NCBI GenBank assembly: GCA_002900995.3
Contig: CM035306.1
Coordinates: 3,196,100 to 3,260,099 of the forward strand
Reading direction: 5' to 3'
DNA: 64,000 nucleotides
Source: Ganoderma boninense
Taxonomy: Eukaryota > Basidiomycota > Agaricomycetes > Polyporales > Polyporaceae
How positions within the stretch are numbered: position 1 is the first letter of the stretch; each line of letters begins with the position of its first letter. The translations under genes were made by a program, and so were the position numbers. Positions 1 to 10,528 of the stretch are shown here, piece after piece. The notes under the pieces were generated by a model that saw only the letters and a list, made by a program, of their open reading frames with translations, was not told the DNA's origin and did not search any database.

Positions 1-1049
1 GATCGCTTGCCCACGTCCTTCACTCTATCGAGGGACATTTCCACATTATAGATACCGGTCGCATTACCTTCATCCTGTGGGACGATCGTCAGGCACGGAG
101 TTTACGTGGTGATAACAGGTTGGGCGCACAGGATCGCTGTTGGTGAGTATACCCAGGTTGTTGAAGGTCTCGACATAGGGATCGGTGATATTCGAGTATA
201 TCACGTTGAACGAAGTCTGAGAAGGAACAAGGATTATTACTGGACATTTAAAAGGGTGTTTATGTCAGGCTCACTTGAATAGGACCTTGCTTGCCGTGGT
301 AAAGATAATACGTATCTTCCGAGACTTCAGTGGCTCCTGGGAAGTATTCCTCCGGTGTCTGGGGTCTGCTCGACTCCGTCTTCTTGAAATACGGCAGCAG
401 GGATTGCCAACTCCATCCCTCGGCTCCAAGCTACTCCAGTAAGCATGCGAGTAGAGAAGAAGGGATGTTTGAGACAAACCTGCTCCCAAGCATCGTATTC
501 CTTGGCTGATCCTCTATCCCATACCATGAAGTTGAGCCCACTGGAGCCACCTAGCATTTTCCCTCGCGGCTGCATGACCACGTGGCCGTTAAGTGCAGCT
601 TGCGGAACGGTTGAGAACCTCCAATCCAAATCAGGGTTTCCGATACTTTCGCCATATAGCTCTACAGAGTGATTTGAGACAAATGTGGGGGATACATTGT
701 CCCAAAACCTACCAGGGGTGTTGACGAGAGGCTCGTTAACTTGGTAAATTCCAGCTTCGATGACTGCCACAGTGGTGTTTGGATTCTCGCTCAAACGTGC
801 TGCCACGACGAGGCCAGCAGTTCCACCGCCTTGTGAAAAGGATTGGCAAACGAGCATGTCCTCAAAATGCTATCGATACAAGACAAACCTATGATGACAT
901 AGTCGAAGGTTTTACCGCCGTCTTAAAAATTTAATGAGTTCTGTGGCGTTGAATATGAGAATGAATGATCACATACCTCCACGAGGTGCAAATGCTAGGG
1001 CCTGAGTGCTCAGGGCCTGTAGGACGATGAGAGCAACAGGCAAGAACAT
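1..1049 (-). CDS. Secreted GMC oxidoreductase (aryl-alcohol-oxidase-like), 5' part only
   Basis: FAD-dependent alcohol oxidase/dehydrogenase of the GMC family. The start ATG at 1047-1049 opens a hydrophobic signal peptide (MFLPVALIVLQALSTQALAF), so the protein is probably secreted. After an intron starting at 976, the chain reads TFDYVIIGGGTAGLVVAARL, which is the N-terminal FAD-binding motif, then a conserved acidic residue in VAVIEAG. RGKMLGGSSGLNFMVWDRG follows, the first GMC signature. Further exons read GWSWQSLLPYFKK and TGIYNVEMSLDR. Introns are near 976-840, at about 480-435 and at about 275-225, all with GT..AG ends. The gene continues beyond position 1, so the substrate domain and the catalytic His are not visible. 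In Agaricomycetes such enzymes (CAZy AA3) supply H2O2 for lignocellulose decay or oxidise alcohols. The substrate cannot be told from this part. Confidence 0.88.
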
Positions 1050-1843
1050 GCTGAGGGTAGCAAGGCGACAAGTATTGAGGTACGAGAAGCCGGCTTGAAG
1101 GACCGCAAGGTGGTCGAACGTCGAATTTATATGCCATGGGGATTTGACGGCCGTACTCTGGGCGCAAGCGCAAAACCTCCCGGCGATTTTTGCGCGACTA
1201 TCGTACGCCGATGTAAGTTCTGGCGAGACCGCAGTCAGTTTGATCACTTTGCATCGTCCGAGTTCGGCGCGTTAGGCGTGCTTGGCGACCGGAAAGCATT
1301 GCCGCAAATAGTATCCGCCGTAATATTACGCATGAGAGAATACGATGCGAGCGTAGGAAGACAAAGCCCGGTGAGAAGAAAGGAAAACCTGGGAGGCCGC
1401 CACAATTGGCTGGTAGTATGGACAGGCGGGCGCAACGCGTAGGAAGGCGACAGGAGACCATATATTGCCTGTGGAGAAGAATGTAAGCACGAGGTTGGGG
1501 GCGCCAAGTACGACGGATGCACCTGGTTGCAGTGTTGAAAGAACGGACAATGGCGTTGCTGCGCGTTCAAGATGAAGTCGGATGAGCGTCGCGCCTACGA
1601 CGATGGTGCGACTGGCAGGGACTGGAAGTGAGAAGGCTGGATTGCATTGGGTGGGACGGGGGAAGGTCGTTTGACGTTTTGGGGGAGTCGTTGTCGGCGA
1701 GCATGGGCGAATGTCCGGCGTAACTGCGGCGAGCCTCCAGCGATAACAAGCCATGACAGGGCCTGACAGTGAGCGCTAGTGGGCCCGCAAGGTTTGCTGA
1801 ATGGCGGTGCCGAGGCGCACGGGCGCCAGTGGCAGCTCGCTCA
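1050..1843. other. Intergenic region between divergent genes
   Basis: This is the shared upstream region of the leftward GMC gene and the rightward GCIP-like gene. I see no supported coding sequence. The open frames here are short, lack family motifs and overlap one another. The first exon of the rightward gene may start inside this stretch, for instance at the ATG at 1753. Confidence 0.4.
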
Positions 1844-3150
1844 ATGCGGGAACGCAGACGCTCTTGCCGTAAACAACTCTCACTTGTGCCATGGCCGCAT
1901 CTGCCATCCCCGACACGGACCACAACAAAGGCGAGCAGCACACCGCTCATCCTCATCGCGCGCACTGAATAAGCCCAGTCTACAGCGCTCGCTGCGCTCC
2001 GTGCACTTCGCGACAACTGCTCAGCTGCCATCGATGTCCTCCACCAACCTTCCACCGCGCCTCCAGCCTCCATTCTTGCCTCCCACTCCCGCCCTGCTCT
2101 CTCAGCCCTCCAAAAGGATTTCCAATCCCTTCTCACACTTGTCTATGCTTCCACAACCAAGCTTACGCTCGTCCTCCGACCGTCCGAAGCTGTCCCAAGT
2201 GCAGCGCCTGGCCCCATCAAGGACCTTGGAACCTCAATCACCTCCCTAGCCACATGCGCTACGCTTTTCTTCATCTATGGCACCACCCTCGCTTCGGACG
2301 CCACGTTACTGGCGAAAGACGTCATCGAGGCCGTCCGATCTCTTACCTCCATGTTTGTCGAGGATGGAGGATACGACTACCTCGTCCGCACCGCCACCGT
2401 CCATGAAAAGATCGAGAAAGCACGCTCCGAGCTCCCTGCGGATAACATTTCTGCCATCAGGAAGCGTTGGAAAGCGGACAATGGCATGCTTGAGGACTCC
2501 CTACAGGAGGTCAGTGATATGGTCGAGGACAATGACGAGGGGGAGCACGATCTCGACACAGACAACCTAGACGACGAGTGGGATGAACTCGGCTTCGGCT
2601 CCGCTAAAAAGTTGTCCGAGGTGGAGTTGGAGCGTATCAAAAAGGTGCGTCTCCAATCATGAGCTTCTCATTGCGCCTTGCGAATCTCACGGAACTCAAG
2701 GTTCAACCCGTCGCACGCTTTGTAACGCTGTTCCACAAGAGGGTTATTCCCGACGTGCTGGTCCCTCTCTCAAGGTCACCGCCAGACCAGGAGTCACTAA
2801 GTCAAGCTCTCGACGCACTGCCCCCGCTATCAAACTCCGTCGTTGTCGCAATGGAAGAGCTTGTTGCGGCGCTATATGCGCCTCAAAAGCCTAGCATACT
2901 CGCAGATTCCGTAGTGTCACTGGTGGAAGCGATCCGTGCCGTCCATACGCCAATAGCCACGGATGGGATGCTTTCATCTTCCGATCTGGAGAAGGAGATG
3001 AGTGCACTCAGCATCAACGGGGCGAAGGACGGTGGGGAGAAGAAGGCGACGGACCATAGGAAGTGGTTCGACTCGTGCCTCGCTCAGATAGACAAGTCTG
3101 CAAAGGTGGTAGGAGAAATGTTGAACAATCAAGTAGACAACGGTACATAA
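1844..3150 (+). CDS. GCIP / cyclin-D1-binding protein 1-like protein
   Basis: Resembles the GCIP family (human CCNDBP1), alpha-helical proteins linked to cell-cycle and Grap2/cyclin D binding; the fungal role is not settled. A long exon from about 1986 to 2644 reads LAALRALRDNCSAAIDVLHQ, then SLLTLVYASTTKLTLVLRP, ITSLATCATLFFIYG and SLTSMFVEDGGYDYLVRT. An acidic linker rich in Asp/Glu follows. An intron at 2645-2700 joins ERIKK to VQPVARFVTLFHKRVIPDVL, and the chain ends DNGT at 3150. The C-terminal half has helices around VVVAMEELVAALY and KWFDSCLAQIDKSAKVVGEML. The start is unsure: a stop lies in frame at 1970-1972, so a short upstream exon is needed. ATG 1844 (intron 1869-1985) and ATG 1753 (intron 1769-1985) both keep the frame. 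Confidence 0.65.
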
Positions 3151-3847
3151 TTGTGCGTTTCTCAAGCCGGTGAGTCGCAAGCGTTCAATCCTTCCTTGTG
3201 TTGAATGGTAGTTCCAGGAGGAATATATGATATTTTGCCTCCCCCTTTATGGGATGGTTATAGAAGCCGGGATGTACATGCAGTTATACCTTCGACGGCC
3301 CGCGGATATGACATGGCCTTTAAAATCCGTGTCGATTAAGGGTTTAGGTGGTTGACCGCAGAGGGTTGGATGCGCTCGTGTGCTGAGTGCAGTTCTCAAG
3401 TCTCCGCAGCCCCTTAGCCTGTCAGTTGAGTTTATCGCTGTCCATGACGCAGCCATGACCCATGATAGACGTTTGAACGCCGGATAGCAAAACTCAGAGG
3501 CTTGTGACTAACCCCGTGCCAGGCAGATGGTCCAGGACCTGCGTAGCGGCTCCTTCTTTGACAGGCACTCAGACGCCTTGGACCTCATCGTGCACTGTGA
3601 GTGCACCTGAGCTCATGTCCCTTTACCTGACTATCAACGCGCCCAGGGTCACGCTGGCTTCTTTTCTACAATCTCAGCGCCTTTACTACGTCCGTGCCTA
3701 GTGTCCATCGGGCTGCCAAAAGGCTGCCGTTCTGGCCGTTCTGGTGACTGCCACTGCGTCTAGCCTGAGACTTATCGGTCTGTTCCCTTCGAACGATTAC
3801 AACTCTTGCACTCTTGTACCCTTCCCCAATTAACCTCGAAGGGAGGG
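3151..3847. other. Intergenic region
   Basis: Terminator region of the GCIP-like gene and promoter region of the next GMC gene. No convincing coding sequence, RNA gene or repeat was seen. Confidence 0.4.
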
Positions 3848-6800
3848 ATGACGCCAGAGGACTTTTGCGAGAAGGACGTGCAGTTTGACTACATCATCGT
3901 CGGAGGCGGGACAGCGGGACTCGTGCTGGCATCCAGGTAAGCGTTCACAGATTTAAACCAGCTAACTACACTTACTGTATAGGACTGAAACCTCATAGGC
4001 TTAGTGAAGATCCGAATGTGAAGGTGGGCGTTCTCGAAGCAGGAGAATGGCACCAGGACGTCGACGGTATCACTATCCCTGGTACGTCTCATGCTTCAGT
4101 TGATACGTAGGTGATCCCTTGCTCATACGTAACAATGTCAACCAGGATTAACGGGTAGCACACTAGGAGACCTGCGGTACGATTGGGTTTTCACGTCTGT
4201 CCCGCAGAGGTATGCCAATAGCCGCCAGATACCTCACCCACGGTACGCACGATTGAATCCTGATATATTGGAGGGTTCTTGTCCTGACCATAGTCCAGTG
4301 GAAAAGGTTTAGGGGGCTCGTCGCTGGTAGGTGGAAATTCGACGACTCCTTATCATGCCACTGTGATCAACAAACCGTACAGATTAATTTCCTAGGGTTC
4401 AACAGGTGCGCAAGGTTCCAATAATCGATACTTTTATCCCTCATTTATGACTCATTCGGTCCAGAGCTACGGCTCGCGAATACGATGGTACGAGGGTGCA
4501 TACTACATGGCGCGGCCGCGGCTTGTGCTAATAAGTTCATCTCCCCACATAGCAATACAAGACCTTGGGAATCCGGGATGGAACTGGCGAGAGCTCTTGA
4601 GCGCTATGAAGAAAGAAAGTTGTGTCTCTTTGCGTGGCATCCGTCGTGCCTGATAAGTGTCTTTACAGTCCGAGAAGACGCACCTAACACCAGAGGTGAG
4701 GCGGACCACAAAGGATGCCCCCTTGTTTGCGGATCCCGACCTCCGGTGGCATGGAGACTCGGGTCCCCTTACCAAAGGGCACTCCACCTACTTACCTGAG
4801 CTCCATGAAGCTTTTGTGGACGCGCTGGAGACCCTCGGCGTGAGGAGGAACCTTGAGCCTGTGAGTCACGATCACCCTCTGCCGTACTTGAAATCCGTGA
4901 TACATGAAGGCCGCATTAGAATGACGGCACGGATACCGTAGGGTCGCACACCATCTTCGCATCCGTCGATCCTAGAACGGCCACTCGTAGCCATTCGGCC
5001 GTGGTGCGTGATCCAAATGTTTCGGGTCGCCGCCGAGGACATGTAGGGCTAATGCGGTCGTTCGCGTAGGCGTATTATGAGCCATTCAAGAATAGATCAA
5101 ACTTGAAAGTGCTCACGAACGCTTTCGTCACGCGCATCTTGTTCCGTCCTAGTGCCAGCACTGAGCCTCAGGTTCTCGAGGCGGAGAGTGTGGAGTTCAG
5201 TAGGGAGGGGAACAAGTATGTGGTTTCAGCAGAAAAAGAGGTCATCCTCTGTGCCGGTGAGAATCTCGTTCATCCCGTAGGGCGTCCACGAATTCACATG
5301 CTCAATCGTTCGTTGCTGTGGCTAGGGGCGTACCAGTCCCCCCAGATTCTAGAACTGTCTGGTGAGTTTAGCACGGTCTTCCTCGGGGCGGCACTGATCC
5401 GTGGCGGCACAGGTATCGGGAACAAGGAAACTCTCAGCAGATTCGACATTAAGACCCTTGTCGATCTACCTGGGGTCGGAGAAAATCTTCGTGAGTACTA
5501 ACGTCACGGTACATCCTCGTGGTTACTCTGTATTGATGACCGGCTACGCAGAGGTAAAATCTACTTACTCACCCCTCTGGCCCTGAATGAAGTTAATGGC
5601 TCGCAGGATCATCCATACACGTATACAATTTACGAGATCGACGACACCGTGGAAACGTTTGACCTTGCTCAAGACCCCGCATGGCTCGCTAACCAGCGGA
5701 ACTTGTAGTAGGCATATATTTTTCCTTGTGCAAGCATCCTGGTTTCTAATATTCCTGACTCAATTCTAGTGACGAGGAGAAGCGTGGCCATCTCTCATCT
5801 AACTAGTAACTCGGCGCCGTTATATGCCTTTATCCCCGCCAAGGCATTCGCATCCGCCGACCAGATCCAGCAGTGGAGAGCGATAACCCAAGCAACCATG
5901 CGTGATGCTCCCAGAAACCTCAAGAAACAACTCGCAGCCCAATCGACCTGGTTACTTCAGCCGGACAACCCCGCGGCGGAGGGAGAGTAAGTCGATACAG
6001 CTCCTCGCAACCTTGCATGCATCAATATAGGTCCATGCTCTGCAGAGTCATCCCTTACAACAACTTTTTGGCGTCCTCTGGCCTGAAGCCGGAACCTGGA
6101 AAGCGGTATTCTTCCATGGGCTGCACCATCATGCACCCCCTTTCCCGTGGCTCGGTCCACATCGTTTCAAAGGACCCTGCAGTCCCTCCAGCCATCGACA
6201 CCAGTACGTTCTTTTCTTCGAGCGATCCTCCAGAGAGGCGGTCGAGTTTTGTTTCTCATGTTTCGTATGCAGACCTCTTTTCTAATACCCTCGACCTCGA
6301 GATGGTGCTCGCAGTTCTGAAGTTCGCCCGCCAAGTATACGAGACGAGCCCAATCCGAGAACACGTCGTGCGGAGGGTCGTGCCCACTGAGGAGGACTAC
6401 CGGACCGACGACTTGCTCAGAGAATACGTCAAGAACACCTGCGGATGTGTGTACCACCCTGTCGGCACTGCGGCGATGATGCCGCGAGAGGACGGCGGGG
6501 TCGTGGACCCCGAATTAAGGGTGTATGGAACGTTGAACGTTCGTGTGGTATGTCTCAGCATGAAGCTTCGCTGATGCCGTGGTTTGGGGCTGACATGCTG
6601 CGATGTGTGAACAAATAGGTTGACGCGTCCGTCCTCCCCTTGGTAAGCATTGATATTGCTCCCTGGCGAACATTCAAAACGAATTTAATCGTGCGCCACC
6701 ACAGCAACTCGCTGCTCATACCCAAGCTACGGTGTACGCTATTGCGGAGAAGGTGCGTTCTACGCGCGCGGCGTGAACCCATCTCCCCTTTTGTTAACCA

Positions 6801-6855
6801 GCTCATCCAGGCTGCCGACATCATCAAGAGACAATACAGTGCGACGCCCGCATAG
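3848..6855 (+). CDS. GMC oxidoreductase without signal peptide, probably frameshifted
   Basis: A second FAD-dependent GMC alcohol oxidoreductase, spread over more than 15 small exons. ATG 3848 is followed by VQFDYIIVGGGTAGLVLASR (FAD motif) and VGVLEAGEW. No leader is present, so it is probably intracellular. Later exons give GKGLGGSSLINFLGFNRATA (signature 1), NPGWNWRELLSAMKK, GAYQSPQILELSGIGN (signature 2) and GVGENLQDHP. The C-terminus has YHPVGTAAMMP with the catalytic His, then VDASVLPL and TQATVYAIAEKAADIIK. A 2-nt micro-exon at 5552-5553 is needed to read LQDHP. After an intron ending at 5769 the chain reads YDEEKRGHL, then hits TAG at 5804-5806, while the expected continuation LTSNSAPLYAFIP is one frame over. 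A tandem CATCTCT/CATCTAA at 5789-5802 explains the shift. A downstream acceptor (after 5777) could rescue the frame but would lose the conserved block. It may be a young pseudogene, an assembly error or an alternatively spliced gene. Confidence 0.82.
5552..5553 (+). other. Candidate 2-nt micro-exon in the GMC gene
   Basis: The upstream exon ends at 5490 with GAAAATCTTC. Intron 5491-5551 (61 nt, GTGAGT..CGCAG) is followed by just AG, then intron 5554-5606 (53 nt, GTAAAA..CGCAG) and an exon starting GATCATCC. C+AG+GATCATCC gives Leu-Gln-Asp-His-Pro, the family's conserved LQDHP. Treating 5491-5606 as one intron would break the frame. Both introns have the usual length for this window. Confidence 0.65.
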
Positions 6856-7044
6856 TATATTGCTTCGTCATACTCGCGGTGGCAGACCGGTCCTCGAGTT
6901 TCGGGCCAAAGGTCGACGCACCTAGCAGGATGTTTTTGAATGATGATCCATCGAATGTCGCGACTGGTTCGGGTCAGCCCATGCGTGTAATATGCATGCG
7001 AGAAGTACAGCTGGAAAGTTACAAATACATTCTCCAAGTGTTTG

Positions 7045-8451
7045 TCATCCTTGTTGAGCTGCGAGCCGCGCACGATTGCGCTCAGACATTTCCTTGAACG
7101 CAGCTCCGAGCAAATTAGGGTATCGCGCAGTAGAATGGCGGGTCCGCAGCACCTCCTCGTACCGCTGGATCTTCTCTGGCCCTGACTGCAAGTCAAACGC
7201 ATGCCTCTGGAGACGCCATTGTGAGGTCTAGCGAGCGAGTAAGAATAGCACGGTGTGCTTACGCCTTCAGCGTCCCGCTTCGCCCGGGCCTCATTCCGCA
7301 TCTTGTTGAGCTCCTTCTTCCGTTCTTCCTCCTTCTGTTTTCGATTTAGCCCAGAGTTCGGTGTCGAGCCGCCAGGCTAGAACAAGCGCGGTCAGTAGGG
7401 GCGTGAATCTTGTTTCACGCATGACGTACCGCGCGCAAGAACAATTCAGAATACACGGAGGAGTCGAGCAAGTTGAGGTCCGTGGAAGCTCCAGCAGGTT
7501 TCCTCACACCGACCTGGTTGCTGGTGGGGGCGGGGGTGAGGGTTGTGGTGGAAGCAGGCTCTTCCTTCTTCGCCGGGGTAGCTGCTGCAGCTCTAGGGGC
7601 AGGAGTGGATGGACCAGTGGACGTCGACCCAACAGGCTTGTTCTTCTTGATCGGGGGCAGCTTCCGCTTTTTCGGTATGGGTTCGTCCATGAACTCGGGC
7701 GCCAGCTTCGCGACCTCATCCTCCTTCGCACGTCTGACAGATTCTGGGGCAGGTGGTTGGGTGAGCTTGCGTTCGTCCCGGAACGTAATCTCCTTGTCCT
7801 CCTTCTTTCCTGCAGCACCCTTTCCGCTCGACTTCCCAAACGCCTTCCCACTTTTGCCCTTTACGGCACCTTTCTTACTCGAGAAACCCGGCTCCGGGTC
7901 GAAGTCGTCGTCGTCTGTGACCACGACGTCGGGATCGTTGAACTCGTCCTCGTCTTCATCATCTGTCCAGACCACTGCTGCTCGCCGCTTCTTCCCGGAC
8001 GACTTGGAAGGCTTGGAAGACTTCAACTCCTTGTCCTTCGTACGAGACTTGCTCGACGATGCGGTAGCATTCGATAGTCTGCGCTTTGTGGTCTGAGCAG
8101 GAGATATTGGTCGAGACGTAGATGGTGGAGGGTCGGGAAGGAAGCGGGTGTCCTCGATGTCGCCTTCGATGTCTATGTCCTCATCCGCGCCACCATAATC
8201 ATCCTCTCCGGAATCGTTTGATGGACCTCTGCTGACTGTCCGCGCCTTCTTTAATCTGGGCTCTGAGACGTCTTGGTCATATGAAGGGACGGCTACCAAG
8301 TCCTCGTCGTCCGAGTCTATCCGTTGGATTCGTCGCTTTGAACTGGAAGGTCTAGGCTCTGCTGGCTGGTCTATCGGTCAACTTTGGATGAGAAGAGGAG
8401 ATGAACAAGGCGTACAACAGCGGGCCTTGATATCCTGATTTTAAGGGACAT
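7045..8451 (-). CDS. Hypothetical charged, low-complexity protein, probably nuclear
   Basis: I do not recognise the family. The start ATG at 8451 opens a short exon (MSLKIRISRPAV). An intron ending with acceptor ACCAG near 8360 keeps the frame into PAEPRPSSSKRRIQRIDSDD. The main exon is very rich in Lys, Ser, Asp and Glu, with acidic runs (WTDDEDEDEFNDPDVV, TDDDDFDPEPGF), Lys/Gly stretches and the candidate nuclear localisation signal PIPKKRKLPPIKK. After further introns, a Lys/Glu-rich helix (RKQKEEERKKELNKMRNEAR) is followed by a more conserved-looking tail, HAFDLQSGPEKIQRYEEVL and YPNLLGAAFKEMSERNR, ending AAQQG at 7045. The composition suggests a chromatin or nuclear scaffold protein, which is inference only. 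It diverges from OGG1, with 253 bp between the two start codons. Confidence 0.7.
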
Positions 8452-8704
8452 GAGTGCGGGAGGAAGCAAGAGGACACTGGCACACGGTGGTGGCTCAGAA
8501 GCGACGACGGTGACGGCAGCCAACACCGCGGCGATCGAGGCGCCCATGTCGCGCGGCGGCGCGACGCGGTCGCGGCTGTGGCTGCTTGTCACCGGCCATC
8601 CGTCGTCCACGGTCCCCTCCCTCTGGCTTGGTCCCCTCGGTTATTTATTCCAGGTCCTCACAAACCAAACCATTTTGGCGGACTCGTCTCAGTCCTCGGG
8701 CAAC

Positions 8705-10211
8705 ATGTCTATCAGGGTGCCAGCCGGCTTTCGAGCACTTCCACTCCCAATCGCCCAACTTTCTCTCGCCGCCGTGCTAAAGTGCGGACAGTCATTTCGC
8801 TGGAGCATATTTCCTCTCCAAGTCTCTCCTCTCCAACCTGTTTATCCCACTCATGAATACCGACTCTGCTTGCGCGATCGCGTTGTTTGCCTCCGCCAGT
8901 CTCCGGACGCGCTCTTCTACCGCTCTCTCTTTCCCGTCTCCGTCCTCGGAGACCAGGAGCAGAGAGAAGCCGAAACTCTTGCTTGGATACGCGACTATTT
9001 CCAACTAGACATTGACCTAGTGGACCTCTACCGCCAATGGAGCGCCGCCGACCCCGTCTTTAACCGAATACAGGACCGGTTCGAAGGCATTAGAATGTTG
9101 AGGCAGGATCCTTTCGAGAACCTGATTTCGTGAGGCTGCTCCCTTCATCATTTGCGCAACGTTCCTGAAGTCCAGGACAGGTTCATTTGCTCCTCAAATA
9201 ACAACATATCTCGTATAACAAAGATGGTTGGCTCTCTTTGTCGAACATACTCCCCTGCCCTTCTCCACTTGGCCCCACCAGCTGGCACAGACCTGGAGGA
9301 AGAACCATACCACCCTTTCCCGTCTCCATCTGCGCTTTGTGCGCCAGAAGTTACCGCAAAGCTTCGGGCCCTTGGATTTGGCTACCGAGCGGACTTCATT
9401 CAAAAGACTGCAGCCATGTTGGTGGAAGCTCACGGTGTCAACCGGAATGCGAAGACATCCCTGGAGCCGTCGGAGGAGTGGCTCGTGACGCTAAGAGACA
9501 AGGATACCGCCACCGCGCGAACCGAGTTGCTCAAGTTCATGGGTGTCGGACGCAAGGTTGCGGATTGCATCCTGCTCATGAGTCTAGATAAGGTGCGCCG
9601 AGTTCGACTCCTCAAGATCTTCACGGAGCAGTGTTGACCAGACGTATGGTAGAGGGGGGTGATACCCGTAGATACCCACGTACAACAAATTGCCACAAAA
9701 TACTATGGCTTCCGCGGTCCTACAAAGACGGGTACGATGTCGCCAAAGCCGTATGAAGAAGTGAGCTCTAAGCTCGCTGCGGTATGGGGAGACTATGCTG
9801 GCTGGGCGCACTCTGTAAGTGATGTGCCCACTGTCACATGGTAGCCTCTAACCACCCACTCAGGTGCTATTCACGTCCGACCTGAAATCTTTCGCGTCTT
9901 ATGGTCTCGCCCCTCCATCAACGCCTTCCACACCCTCTACTCCTGGCCTGACACCGGACCGACATTCCCTTTCATCTCAGGATACTCCTGGAGTAGCGAC
10001 ACCGACAGACTCCATGTCAACATCTGGGAAACGGAAACGGCGCGTATCGAACCGTTCCTTTAATTCCAAACCTCGGGAGGCGGAGATCGAAGAGACACTC
10101 GTGCAGCTCGAAGCGGCCGTTGAAGATGCCGCTGTCCTTGAAGGGATTGTAGACCAGAGTCTTGCTGATCGCGTGAAGAGACGGAGACGAGGCACCGTTT
10201 CTGCACGATAA
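8705..10211 (+). CDS. OGG1: 8-oxoguanine DNA glycosylase/AP lyase
   Basis: Bifunctional base-excision repair enzyme that removes 8-oxoguanine opposite C and nicks the abasic site; expected in nucleus and mitochondria. Exons are 8705-9129, 9181-9592, 9653-9814 and 9864-10211, together 448 aa in frame. The N-terminal domain reads FRALPLPIAQLSLAAVLKCG and QSFRW. DPFENLIS and FICSSNNNISRITKMV are typical OGG1 blocks. The helix-hairpin-helix reads LLKFMGVGRKVADCILLMSL with the catalytic Lys in GRKVADC, and IPVDTHVQQIA carries the catalytic Asp. WGDYAGWAHSVLFTSDLKSF closes the fold. A fungal C-terminal extension follows, with Thr/Pro/Ser repeats, basic patches (GKRKRRVSNRS, VKRRRRG) that may be nuclear signals, and a short predicted helix. 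I chose ATG 8705 because the conserved domain starts 8 residues later; the frame is open upstream. Confidence 0.95.
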
Positions 10212-10528
10212 CTTATACCCTCTGTATTCTCACTGTGCTTCTGGGCCTTTATGCATGCGGACGTTCACCCTCTTCCCTTCATATGTGCCCGGTAACCAGC
10301 TACGCAGCGAACAAACTGGGCGAGGTCGCGCGCAGTCCTGACTGGGTGATGTTCTGCGCAGCATGACGTATCGCCGTCGCGGGAGGATTTCCGAGAATGC
10401 CGGGGAAGCGCCCTGCCCCGCGGAGACGAGCACGCGTGTCATTTACTCGTAGCCTTCACTTGCACCAGCCATATAAACCTGGCCTGTCTCCCTTCCGCCT
10501 CTCCCATACCCTACACATATCTGCGACC
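10212..10528. promoter_or_regulatory. Upstream region of N-myristoyltransferase with TATA-like box
   Basis: No gene is seen. ATATAAA at 10471-10477 lies 52 bp before the NMT start codon and fits a TATA box. A single ACGCGT (MluI box) lies at 10432-10437. The region also holds the 3' end of OGG1. Confidence 0.45.

Noticed and set aside
7473..8096. Plus-strand frame of 207 codons, Ser/Phe-rich
   Set aside because: It is antisense to the Lys/Asp-rich hypothetical gene at 7045-8451, whose introns and start fit well.
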